From Phycisphaerae bacterium (GTDB lineage Bacteria; Planctomycetota; Phycisphaerae; UBA1845; PWPN01): a DNA stretch of 64,000 bases. The DNA is taken from positions 202,808 to 266,807 of the forward strand of contig JAGNEZ010000001.1 of NCBI GenBank assembly GCA_018003015.1. The letters run 5' to 3'. The position numbers were made by a program, and so were the translations under genes. A model generated the notes under the pieces. It was not told the DNA's origin, made no database searches, and worked only from the letters and a program-made list of their open reading frames with translations. The first letter of the stretch is position 1; each line of letters begins with the position of its first letter. Shown piece by piece: positions 34,694 to 43,279 of the stretch.

Positions 34694-36361
34694 TCAGGGT
34701 CCGGTCTTGATGAGCCCGCTGACGACGCGATGGGCCTCCTCCGCGGCGAGCACGTTCTTTTCAACCAGGAGTCTGGCGGCCGCGGAGGCCACTGCAGTCC
34801 TGTCGCGGGCGTTGCGGTTGGCCCAGTCTGAGAGTGAGGCCATCTGGTCGCCGCGGACGAAGTTCCATGCAAAGCCTTGTTTCTTGTCCCGGTCGAAGAC
34901 GTAGTGATGCGTTTTCCACCAGCCGACGAGGGCGGCCGTTCCGTCGGCCACGCGGCGGGCGCAGTCGTGGTCGTCGCGGGCCGGTCCGTTGATGGCGGTC
35001 AGCAGGCCGATTCGGGCGGTTGTGTGGGCCGCGAGGATGTCGAGGTAACGTTGGGGTCCGCCGGGAATGCAGCGGGCTGCATCGCCGGTCAGGGTGGTGC
35101 CGCGGAGGCGATCCGGGAGGTCCCTGGGCAGGCGATCGAGAGGCAGGGTGAGGGACTGCCATGCGGGGAGCAGGAGGTCGGCGGGGCCGCCGAGGAGCTG
35201 GGCGAAATCGCGGAGCACTTCTTCATCGCCGCGATCCAGGTAAGCCGGGTCCCAGGCGCCGCGGGCGAAGAGGTAGACATTGGGGAGGACCATGATCGGT
35301 TGTTGGGCGTTGCCCATGACGCCGGCGGCTTTGGATGCCAGATGCATCTCCTCCTTGAGGATTCGGCGTATGGCGTCGAACTGAAGTGTGGCGGCCGGAG
35401 GCGAAGGTTCGAATTCGATGGCTTCGTAGCAGAGGATCATGGAGCGGTCGATGAGATCGAGTTGTTCGGCGAGGGCGACGTTGACCCGGCCATTGCCCCA
35501 GCCCTGGCCGTGGCTGCGGCCGGGGATGATTTGCCAGGGTTCGGGCAGACGCTGTTTAAGGAGGGTCATGGCGGCCTTGGAGAATGGGGTGAGATCGCCC
35601 TGCCAGAGCGGGAGCTTCCTTCCCCATCCGGCCCAGATCCAGGGGATCACCATCTGGTGAGGCGGATCGATGCCCCAGGCGTCCAGTGTCTGGCGGTCTG
35701 CCTGGAAGATGCGAAGGAAGTCTTCGGGGCTGGCGTCTGGGTAACCGCCGGGGTCGCCGTCAATGGTCACATAGGCGTCTGCGTTATTGACGACGCGGAG
35801 CATGGACCGGCGATGGGCCAGGAACAGATCGGCCTCGCCGGGTTTGTTCAGGTGGACGGTCTGGTAGGTTCGGAAGGGATTGCGGTCGGCGAAGGGTTGA
35901 GTGGCGATCTCGGAAGGCGAGGTGAGATTCGGCGTCAAGACCAGCCAGCAGCGGAGCCCGCTGGTGCGGGCGTCGGCAATGACGTCGCGGACGATGCCGA
36001 GCGAGGCCGCGTCCTGGGCGCTGATCGGGGTGGGGATGGCCTCGATCTGCGGCCAGTACATGACGATGTCGAAGCCCAGGCGGCGCAGCAGTTCGAACAT
36101 GCTGCTGAAGTCGGCTCGCGACCAGGCGTGGGGTGCGAAAGGGTGATCGAAGGCCCATCCGCAATGCAGATAGAAGCCACGGTGTTTGAATGCCGGCCGG
36201 CCGGGGAATGGGGCGGGCACGGTGGGCGATGTAGCCTGTGGGGAGAGAAGCTCGACGGGCGGGCGTATGGGCTTGACTTGGGCTGACGAGGTGGTGGGAC
36301 GAACGGCCCCCACTCCGAGGAGCATGGTCAACAGGGACACGGGAATCCGGGTCTTGAGCAT
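34694..36361 (-). CDS. Secreted protein of unknown family, TIM-barrel glycosidase-like
   Basis: 555 aa with signal peptide. The N-terminal pattern (AFKHRGFYLHCGWAFDHP, LRRLGFDIVMYWPQIEAIPT, SGLRCWLVLTPNL, DAYVTIDGDPGGYPD, MVIPWIWAGWGRKLPLW) has the strand-helix rhythm and aromatic/acidic strand ends of a glycoside hydrolase barrel, but I recognise no family. Candidate acidic residues are the D in TIDGDPGG and the E in LCYEAIEFEPS. A helical C-terminus follows (DRTAVASAAARLLVEKNVLA). Start chosen for GGAGAGACTGGCC upstream. Its place inside the eight-gene operon, 15 nt after an alpha-galactosidase gene, suggests a catalytic role on the same glycan. Confidence 0.72.
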   Translation of the reverse strand: MLKTRIPVSLLTMLLGVGAVRPTTSSAQVKPIRPPVELLSPQATSPTVPAPFPGRPAFKHRGFYLHCGWAFDHPFAPHAWSRADFSSMFELLRRLGFDIVMYWPQIEAIPTPISAQDAASLGIVRDVIADARTSGLRCWLVLTPNLTSPSEIATQPFADRNPFRTYQTVHLNKPGEADLFLAHRRSMLRVVNNADAYVTIDGDPGGYPDASPEDFLRIFQADRQTLDAWGIDPPHQMVIPWIWAGWGRKLPLWQGDLTPFSKAAMTLLKQRLPEPWQIIPGRSHGQGWGNGRVNVALAEQLDLIDRSMILCYEAIEFEPSPPAATLQFDAIRRILKEEMHLASKAAGVMGNAQQPIMVLPNVYLFARGAWDPAYLDRGDEEVLRDFAQLLGGPADLLLPAWQSLTLPLDRLPRDLPDRLRGTTLTGDAARCIPGGPQRYLDILAAHTTARIGLLTAINGPARDDHDCARRVADGTAALVGWWKTHHYVFDRDKKQGFAWNFVRGDQMASLSDWANRNARDRTAVASAAARLLVEKNVLAAEEAHRVVSGLIKTGP

Positions 36362-36376
36362 GGCCAGTCTCTCCAC

Positions 36377-38461
36377 TTATTGAACCGGTCGATACACGAA
36401 AAGTGCGGCTGCAGGACGATCGCCCAGGTTCACGCGTAGGCCTTCGCCCATCAGCTTAGCGCCGGCCGACCTTTGCGTGCTGCCGGTATCGAGGTTCTCC
36501 ACGATGTAATCTGTCCCGGGGGCGAGTCCGTTCAACTGGAACGTCCGTGCGTCATCGTTGGCCTGAGCGCGCCGGAAGGCCTGCACGACGCCTTCGCCCT
36601 GGTCGGGCCGGTGATACTGCCAAGCCATCCACTCGCTGCCCGAGGCGCTGTAGGGGGTCAGCGGGTAATAATCGCCGTTGAGGATGTGGACGCGGAGACT
36701 GCACCACTGATCGAGCAGCTTACGGTGAAGATCGTAGTTGGCCTTCGGGGTGAGGTCCCAGCAGGAAGTGAAGCTGGGCCCCATCTGGCTACGGAAGATG
36801 TAGGGCAGGTCCTTGGGGTCGGAGTGCATGATGCCGGTGCCCCAGAAGGGAATCCAGTCGGCAAGTCCGTAGGTCTGGCACTGCTGGCCGACGGGCTCAC
36901 CCCAGGTATCGCTGCGTAGCAGGGGCACAGACCGGCGCAGCGTCTCCACGTCGTTCCGCCGGCCCCCGGAGGCGCAATTGTCGATAGGCATTTGCGGGTG
37001 CCGCCGGATGAGCTCGTCGTAGTAGGCGAGGAATCCGGTGACGTACTTGATCTCGGTGACGCCCTGACGGTCGGGTGGGTCGTTGGCCCGCCAGAAGATC
37101 AACGGCTCGATGTTGAAGTCATGGCGGTAGTAGTCGATCCCCTGCTCGCGGAGGACTCGGTCGGTGTTGTCCGTGACCCACTTGAGGGCCTCGGGATTCC
37201 CCAGATTAAGGACGGTACGGTTCTTGAGGGGCATGCCCTGGTTGATCTCGGCCTCGTGGCCGGGGGGGGCTTTGAGCAGCCATTCGGGATGATTTTCGAC
37301 GATCCAGTTACCCGGGCCGGGGTAGTAGTGTTCCGGCTCGAACCAGGCGATCAGCTTGATGTGGTTCTGATGGAGGTAGTTGCTCAGCGACTTGAGCCCC
37401 CTGGGGAACCTGACCGGATCGGGGTCATAGAGAGCGTTAAAGACATAGGTTTTGTCATCCAGTGCGAACCAGGACAGGTCGCACCACCAGTAGTCGTAGG
37501 CGATGTTCTCTTCCTGGTAGCGTTGGATCCAGGCTCGCTGGTTCTCTTCGGTGATGCCGAAGTAGCCGAACTGGTTGGCGTTGCAGACGTTGAGCTGAGG
37601 CGGCAGCCGCTTGCCGCCGGGTCGTGGTGAGTTGTGGGTGTTCATCCAGCGGCGCCAGAGGTTCTGGGCGCGTCGATGGTCGCTCTTCCAGGGTTCCAGG
37701 ACAACGAGTGGCGAGCGCAGCTCCTCGCCGGGCAGGAGCTTGAAGCGAGTGATTTCCTGGCCGGCGGTCACGTGCAGCGATTCAGCGTCGTCGCGAATGA
37801 AGGAAGCGGACCACTGGCCAGGCCAGCCGATGGCGATGACCCATCCCCCTTCTGGTGATTGGACGTTGAAGTAGGGAAACTCGGTGCTGCACGGCCGGCC
37901 GCCGTTGGGGGCGAAGCGTTTGGCCTGCCCGGGGGCGAGGGTGATTGGATCCGGCTTGTAGATATCCGCCCCGCCGTCACCGACGGTGCGATGTACGATG
38001 AACTCTCCTGCCGATGCTCGCTTGATGGTCAGGTCCAGGGCCATGACTTCCGAGATCAGGGGCGTGTCGTCCTGGCCGGCGTTCTCGAAGTACAATGTCC
38101 ACTCGATCATTGGCAAATCGGCGTAATCGACGACGACACACCGGACGCTGAGGTTGGTCTTGGGGTCGGTCCAGGTCAGGGTTTGCTGTGTTCGGGCATT
38201 GTCGAGTGTGCGGGTTTCGGCCTTCTTTGGCCACGCGGCCAGCAACTCCGCGGATGGCTGCCCGCCGTAGTTGAAGGAGAACGGCAGCCGGGGTGCCGAG
38301 GCCGAGAAGTACTGGTTGATCCATTGGCTCTTCGGCCGCATTTCGTCGGAGGTGGCGGGCTGGGGTGTCTGGCCGAGGGTGGTCCCGAACGCCGCCGCGA
38401 CCCACAGAGGGAGACACACAGCGATCGCTTTTCGAGTCAGCGGATTCGTCATTCGCGTCAT
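36377..38461 (-). CDS. Secreted GH36 alpha-galactosidase-like enzyme
   Basis: 694 aa. The signal peptide (AFGTTLGQ) is followed by an N-terminal beta-supersandwich (LPFSFNYGGQPSAELL onwards) and the GH36 barrel: IAYDYWWCDLSWF, HIKLIAWFEPEHYYPG, nucleophile Asp in GIDYYRHDFNIEPL, the CASGGRRNDVETLRR substrate loop and acid/base Asp in VPLLRSDTWG. The C-terminal beta domain ends FVYRPVQ. All catalytic motifs are intact. It is closely related to the enzymes at 43280 and 45844 (same loop, same RSD). Start at 38461 follows AAAGGACCAGAA. It lies 70 nt after the NPCBM-GH36 gene. Confidence 0.92.
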   Translation of the reverse strand: MTRMTNPLTRKAIAVCLPLWVAAAFGTTLGQTPQPATSDEMRPKSQWINQYFSASAPRLPFSFNYGGQPSAELLAAWPKKAETRTLDNARTQQTLTWTDPKTNLSVRCVVVDYADLPMIEWTLYFENAGQDDTPLISEVMALDLTIKRASAGEFIVHRTVGDGGADIYKPDPITLAPGQAKRFAPNGGRPCSTEFPYFNVQSPEGGWVIAIGWPGQWSASFIRDDAESLHVTAGQEITRFKLLPGEELRSPLVVLEPWKSDHRRAQNLWRRWMNTHNSPRPGGKRLPPQLNVCNANQFGYFGITEENQRAWIQRYQEENIAYDYWWCDLSWFALDDKTYVFNALYDPDPVRFPRGLKSLSNYLHQNHIKLIAWFEPEHYYPGPGNWIVENHPEWLLKAPPGHEAEINQGMPLKNRTVLNLGNPEALKWVTDNTDRVLREQGIDYYRHDFNIEPLIFWRANDPPDRQGVTEIKYVTGFLAYYDELIRRHPQMPIDNCASGGRRNDVETLRRSVPLLRSDTWGEPVGQQCQTYGLADWIPFWGTGIMHSDPKDLPYIFRSQMGPSFTSCWDLTPKANYDLHRKLLDQWCSLRVHILNGDYYPLTPYSASGSEWMAWQYHRPDQGEGVVQAFRRAQANDDARTFQLNGLAPGTDYIVENLDTGSTQRSAGAKLMGEGLRVNLGDRPAAALFVYRPVQ

Positions 38462-38531
38462 TTCTGGTCCTTTCGAGTCACGCATGGTCCACTGCAACGG
38501 TTCGGAAAGCAACTTGGGTTCGCGTTGCCGG

Positions 38532-41000
38532 CTACTGGCGCCGGAATCGCAGGACTTCGGATTCACCGCGGCCGAGGGGAATCGTCAGGCCGGCCAGTAA
38601 TTCCCGGCCGGCGAGGTTACGCACGTGACTGCCGTCCGTGTGGCTGAGCTTGTACTTCATGTCCGGCTCGATGCCGCAGAGCCGCACCTCCACCGACGCG
38701 TAGGCTGATTCTTGCGGCCGCAAGATCACGAGGAAGCCTTCACCGGTCGTCGGATCGTTGAACTGCCATCCGACCCACTGGGCGAGGTCGAAGGTCTGGG
38801 GGAGGAGCGGGTAGTAATCTCTGTTGAGCAGATGGCGCACGGTCTTGTAGGCGGTGATGGCCTGACGCACGCGATCGCGGGCTGGGGGGTCCAATCGAGT
38901 CCAATCACAGGCGAAGCCCAAGGGACCGGCGAAGAGGCTGTGCAACTCGAAGCAATTCGCCGAAGATGAGGCTGGGAGATTGGTGTTCAGCAGGACGCCG
39001 GGCAGGAATCGGTTGCCGCCTGTCTCTTGCGAGCGGGCCGCGGTCAAGTTGCCCGTTTCATCGCTTTTCCAGTAGGTGTGGGCGCGGCGCATCGTCTCGA
39101 GGTCGATCCGCCGGCCGCCGCTGGAACAGCTCTCGATGAGCAGATCGGGGTACTTGCCGCGGAGGCGATCGAACAGCTCGTACTCGCCTTCCAGGTAACG
39201 AATCTGGGTGAGGCCCCGCGTTTCAGGCTGGTCGGTGCGGTCCCAGCCGGCGAGCGGATCGAAGTTGTAGTCATAGCGGATCCATTGGACGTGTCCTTCG
39301 TCGATGAATCCGCACATCATGTGAAAGAGCCACTGGCGGGCTTCGGTGATTTCCATCTTGACGCGGTTGCCATCGACCCAGTCGGGATGTTCGCGGCAGA
39401 GCCGGGTGCCGGGCTCGGCACGGGCGGGTTCGAACCATAGCCCCAGCTTCATCCCCTTATCGGCGACGTACTTGCCGATCGGGGCCAGGCCGTTGGGGAA
39501 CTTGGCTCGATCCAGGATCCAGTTACCGACGCCGCCGGGAAAACCGCCTTCGAACCAGCCCGAGTCGATGCAGAAGTACTCCAGTCCGAGGTCTGCGGCG
39601 GCATCGGCCTGGCGCTTGAGCATATCCTCACTGACGGCGTTTTCGAAGGTGAACCAGTGATTCCACGAGACCGGCGGCAGCGGCTTCTTGTCCCCCAACA
39701 GGGCGACGTAGCGGTCGTAGAGAATGCGTCGCAAGGCGTTGGAGCCGGTCGGCGGATCGCCTCGATAGAGACCCAAGAGCACACTTGGCGAGAAGATCTT
39801 CTCGCCGGGCGGCAGAGCCAGACTCATGTTCGGCATTTCGATCGTGACTCTCGTGCCATGGGCTGCATCGGGGCGGAAATCTGCCTGCCACTGTCCCGAC
39901 CAGCCAATGCCGACGAAGAGGCCGGTCTGGGCGAGGCCATGGTGAAGCTGAAAGAAGGGAAGGTCCTTAGCGGAGGATCGGCCGCCTGCGGCCGACAGGG
40001 TGACAGGCGACGCGAGGTTCGACTCTGAAATCAGGAACGCCGGGGCCTCGCCGAGAGGCACGAAAGGGCCCGTCAGGCCCCCGGTGCTATGGATCAGTTG
40101 GAAGGAGCGGGCTTCGGAGAGCTGCAGATCGAGGGCGTAGACGCTCGTCAGCGGTTTGGCCGGTGTTTTGCCGCGGTTCTCGAAGAACCAGCGGAAATCC
40201 AAAGCATGGTGGTCCTTGAACACCTCGGCGTGCCAGGTAGCCGCCAGGCCGGTCGGCGATTCCAGCCAGGTGATCTCGTGAATACGGCTGTGCTGTGTTT
40301 CCACCGGCGGCTTGGTCGTTCGCGCCCAGTCCTTGAGCAGGACTCGCGAGGACTGGCCGCCGTAAGAAAACGACGCGGGGGGAGCGTTGGCACGAAGGGC
40401 TCTTACGAGGGCAACGGCGGCACTGAGCTGAAGGGTTTTGCCGCTCGCGTCGATCAGACGGGCATCGCCCCAATCGCTCTGGTCGTAGGAGATCCCATCG
40501 CCGGCGTCGGTTACGATCAGCTCCAGTTGCCGGACGTCAGCAATAGACACCTGAATGTGCTGGGGTGGCTGGCCGTAGCGGCAGACGGGTGTTCGAGCCA
40601 GCTCGCGGTTGTCACCCTTGACCACGAACACGGCGCTGGCCTTGTCGCGCCCGCGCGAGGTGTCGTCGTTGTGGTCGATGCCCACGTCGGCGGCGAATGT
40701 CTCCATCGGCGATTCGATCTGGAAAACGACGCGACCGTTGGCATGAGTCCCGAGGCCGTCCTTGTAAGTTTTTTCACCGATCCGCAGCGGCGTACGTGTG
40801 TGGCAGGAGGCAGCCACCGTCAATGTGCCGTAGTCCTGAACGGCACTGACCATCCACACAGGCAGCGGCAAGTCGGACTGCTCCGACGGCAAGCCGATGC
40901 TCGACAGGAAGTGGTTGAAGTCGCCTGATTCATCGGCCAAGGCCAGGGCGTGATGTCCTGCAAGACACGCCAAGGAGACGGCGATCACACGAGTCATCAT
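38532..41000 (-). CDS. Secreted NPCBM-GH36 alpha-galactosidase
   Basis: 822 aa. Signal peptide, then an NPCBM/NEW2-type carbohydrate-binding domain (about 45-185: GEKTYKDGLGTHANGRVVF, AADVGIDHNDDTS, DAGDGISYDQSDWGDARL). The GH36 supersandwich starts at ASFSYGGQSSRVLL. Barrel motifs: LEYFCIDSGWFEGGFPGGVG, MKLGLWFEPARAEPGT, nucleophile Asp in WIRYDYNFDPLAG, IESCSSGGRRIDLETMRR and acid/base Asp in TYWKSDETG. This is the most canonical GH36 of the cluster. Start follows AAAGGGAG. It should release terminal alpha-galactose; the NPCBM may target galacto-oligosaccharide. It lies 28 nt after the upstream gene. Confidence 0.94.
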   Translation of the reverse strand: MMTRVIAVSLACLAGHHALALADESGDFNHFLSSIGLPSEQSDLPLPVWMVSAVQDYGTLTVAASCHTRTPLRIGEKTYKDGLGTHANGRVVFQIESPMETFAADVGIDHNDDTSRGRDKASAVFVVKGDNRELARTPVCRYGQPPQHIQVSIADVRQLELIVTDAGDGISYDQSDWGDARLIDASGKTLQLSAAVALVRALRANAPPASFSYGGQSSRVLLKDWARTTKPPVETQHSRIHEITWLESPTGLAATWHAEVFKDHHALDFRWFFENRGKTPAKPLTSVYALDLQLSEARSFQLIHSTGGLTGPFVPLGEAPAFLISESNLASPVTLSAAGGRSSAKDLPFFQLHHGLAQTGLFVGIGWSGQWQADFRPDAAHGTRVTIEMPNMSLALPPGEKIFSPSVLLGLYRGDPPTGSNALRRILYDRYVALLGDKKPLPPVSWNHWFTFENAVSEDMLKRQADAAADLGLEYFCIDSGWFEGGFPGGVGNWILDRAKFPNGLAPIGKYVADKGMKLGLWFEPARAEPGTRLCREHPDWVDGNRVKMEITEARQWLFHMMCGFIDEGHVQWIRYDYNFDPLAGWDRTDQPETRGLTQIRYLEGEYELFDRLRGKYPDLLIESCSSGGRRIDLETMRRAHTYWKSDETGNLTAARSQETGGNRFLPGVLLNTNLPASSSANCFELHSLFAGPLGFACDWTRLDPPARDRVRQAITAYKTVRHLLNRDYYPLLPQTFDLAQWVGWQFNDPTTGEGFLVILRPQESAYASVEVRLCGIEPDMKYKLSHTDGSHVRNLAGRELLAGLTIPLGRGESEVLRFRRQ

Positions 41001-41028
41001 ATGCGGCTCCCTTTCGAAAGCTTGACAA

Positions 41029-43221
41029 TCACCGACGCCCGCGCAGCTTCAGCAGCAGGTGTCCTCTGGTCGGGATTGACGCCTTCACGATCACCTCGTC
41101 GCCATCGTGCTGAGCCGGGGCACCTTCGACGTCGATGGGGCCGGCGGGCAGGCCGACCTGGTTAGGCCGGAATCGGATGCTGCGATCCACCGGTTTGTCG
41201 TCGAGATTGAAGGCATTGACGACCGCTTCGCCGAGATCGGGCAGGGTGTGGACGTGGATCATCTCGTCGAGGCCGTAGAAGACGCCCTGGGTATAGAACC
41301 GCTTGAGAGTCTTATATACCTGCATAGCCTTTTTCTGGGCTTCCCAGACCGGGCCGCCGGCCTTACCGCCGACGCCAAGGTGGCGGCAAGTACTGGCGAA
41401 CCACCAGAGGACCAAGGCGTTCTCGTTGTCGGGCTTGAGGCTGACGTGGAGGTAGAGCGGGATGCTGTAGGCCAGGTTGTAGTAATACAGGCTAACGGCC
41501 CGACGCGAGAGGAGATCGTCCATCGAGTTCCACATGAACTCGTGACCCCAGAGGCAGTCGAAGGAGTGGGGCTGGGCATAGCCGTAGTACGAAGGCGTGT
41601 AGTGGATTCCGCTCGGGCCGGTGATGAAGTCGTGCATTTCGATGAGCACGTTGGGGTACTTGGTTTTAACTCGCCGGGTGAGTTCGAGGAGGGCCCGGGC
41701 GTGGTCTTCGCGGGTCGAGGGGATCTGGTGGCCGTGGGTCTTGTCGTAACAGGGGCCGGAGAACTGGTTGCTGTCGAACATGAGGAAGGCGGCGCCGTTT
41801 CTGCAGACTTCGAGCAAGCGCTGCTCCTTGGTGTCCAGGAAGGCCGGTGAGGAGAGGCAGAGCAGGAAATTGGCGGGCTTGCCGTCCTTGTCGACGACCC
41901 GGGCATTGGGGGGACACACGTTGGGGTCGCCGTAGGTTGGCGGCACGCCGGCGAGCGAGCACCACAGGGAGACCGCTTTCAGGCCGTAGTCCTCGCGGAT
42001 CATTCTGACGAATGAGGCCATTGGCCCAAGGCGATCCGTGTCCCAGATCTGTTCGCTGGACCCGACATCCCAGCCGGGATCGAGGTAGAGCGACTCGCAG
42101 CCCAACTCCTTGGCTTTGGCCGCCTCGCCTTTCATCAGATCGAGGCTGTAGAACTCGGCGAGGAGCTTCTTGGTCTGCTGCTTGAACTCCGGTCCGAAGA
42201 CCTCGGCCGGGGGGTGGTTCTTTAGTCGCTGCTCACAGAGCTCACAGGCCTTGAAGTAGTACTGGTTGTCGTAGAGCTCGTTCCAGTGGATGGGCGGGTT
42301 GTAGTCACGGGGTGTACGGCAGCCCTTGGCTTCGAGGTACCCGCGATAGGCGTAGAAGGCCTGCTGCCAGTCACCGATGACGGCCTGGAGTCGGGTTTCG
42401 CCGAAGCGGTAGGACTTGCCCGGTTCGAGGCGGGCGGCGGGTTCGGGATGTCCGTGTTTCCACCGGCCGGCGCCGCCGAATCGCAGGATGGTGTCGGTGC
42501 CGCGTTTTTCTGGTTCCATCAACGACCATTCCATGGAATGGGGGTTGTACTTAGCAAGGAGGAAGCTGGCCGAGCCGTGGCTCCATACCCAGCCTTCGGC
42601 GCCCCAGATGGGCGTGGGCGTTGGTGGTTCGGCCCAGCCGCCGTAGGTGATGCCGTGCTCGGCCACCTCGCGCAAGGGGAACTCCTGCATCTGGCCGTTG
42701 GTTTCGCGTCGATAGGGGATGGGGCAGAAGCGGATCTCGACGTCGGGCGACCAGGTTTCGCCTGCGCGGAGGAGTTTGGCGAAGCCGCACTTGAAGTCGG
42801 CGGTGGCCAGGGGGTTGTCGGTGGCATTGGTGACAGTGAGGTTCTCGAGGATCACGCCCGGCTGGTTAGCGGGTGCGGTGAAGGCCTGCTCGATCTGGAG
42901 TGGGCCGAGTTGGCCCTTGAGAGTGACAGACTGGCTGCCGTCGTCGGATCTTGCGATGTCGGGGCTGCCGATCAGGATGGGGAACGCACCGCCGGGCCAG
43001 GAATAGTCCCGGTCGGCATAGACGATGCCGTTTTGCACGTTGCGGAGCGAACGCGGGTTGAGGCCGGGCCTAGTTTCGACGGTCAGCTGCAATGGGTCGT
43101 TGGTGAGCACCGCTCGTCCTTGACCGGCATCCCAGGTGACGGTCGGTTCGGCGAGAGCCGGCGTGGTCGACGTGAACACCAGCAGCAGCACGGCCCGGCA
43201 GCAGATCCATGAAGGCGTCAT
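41029..43221 (-). CDS. Secreted glycoside hydrolase, distant GH36/melibiase-like
   Basis: 730 aa. The signal peptide (TTPALAE) is followed by a beta-sandwich and barrel: IHWNELYDNQYYF, LGCESLYLDPGWDVGSSE, YGLKAVSLWCSLAGVPPTYG, and AAFLMFDSNQFSGPC, where the Asp after FLMF is the probable nucleophile. Next come VLIEMHDFITGPSG and CLWGHEFMWNSMDD. The CxSGGRxD loop and the RSD acid/base of its neighbours are absent, so it may belong to another melibiase-clan family with a different specificity. The C-terminal beta domain ends LLLKLRGRR. Start at 43221 has AGGAGGAGAGACA. Spacing to neighbours is 28 and 58 nt. Confidence 0.8.
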   Translation of the reverse strand: MTPSWICCRAVLLLVFTSTTPALAEPTVTWDAGQGRAVLTNDPLQLTVETRPGLNPRSLRNVQNGIVYADRDYSWPGGAFPILIGSPDIARSDDGSQSVTLKGQLGPLQIEQAFTAPANQPGVILENLTVTNATDNPLATADFKCGFAKLLRAGETWSPDVEIRFCPIPYRRETNGQMQEFPLREVAEHGITYGGWAEPPTPTPIWGAEGWVWSHGSASFLLAKYNPHSMEWSLMEPEKRGTDTILRFGGAGRWKHGHPEPAARLEPGKSYRFGETRLQAVIGDWQQAFYAYRGYLEAKGCRTPRDYNPPIHWNELYDNQYYFKACELCEQRLKNHPPAEVFGPEFKQQTKKLLAEFYSLDLMKGEAAKAKELGCESLYLDPGWDVGSSEQIWDTDRLGPMASFVRMIREDYGLKAVSLWCSLAGVPPTYGDPNVCPPNARVVDKDGKPANFLLCLSSPAFLDTKEQRLLEVCRNGAAFLMFDSNQFSGPCYDKTHGHQIPSTREDHARALLELTRRVKTKYPNVLIEMHDFITGPSGIHYTPSYYGYAQPHSFDCLWGHEFMWNSMDDLLSRRAVSLYYYNLAYSIPLYLHVSLKPDNENALVLWWFASTCRHLGVGGKAGGPVWEAQKKAMQVYKTLKRFYTQGVFYGLDEMIHVHTLPDLGEAVVNAFNLDDKPVDRSIRFRPNQVGLPAGPIDVEGAPAQHDGDEVIVKASIPTRGHLLLKLRGRR

Positions 43222-43279
43222 TGTCTCTCCTCCTATCGCAGTTGAGGCCACGGGTAATCCCACAACGCCGTCGTGGGCC

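Noticed and set aside
39427-39436. GGTTCGAACC, resembling a tRNA T-loop arm
   Set aside because: It is inside an intact GH36 gene and no acceptor, D or anticodon stems could be built around it.
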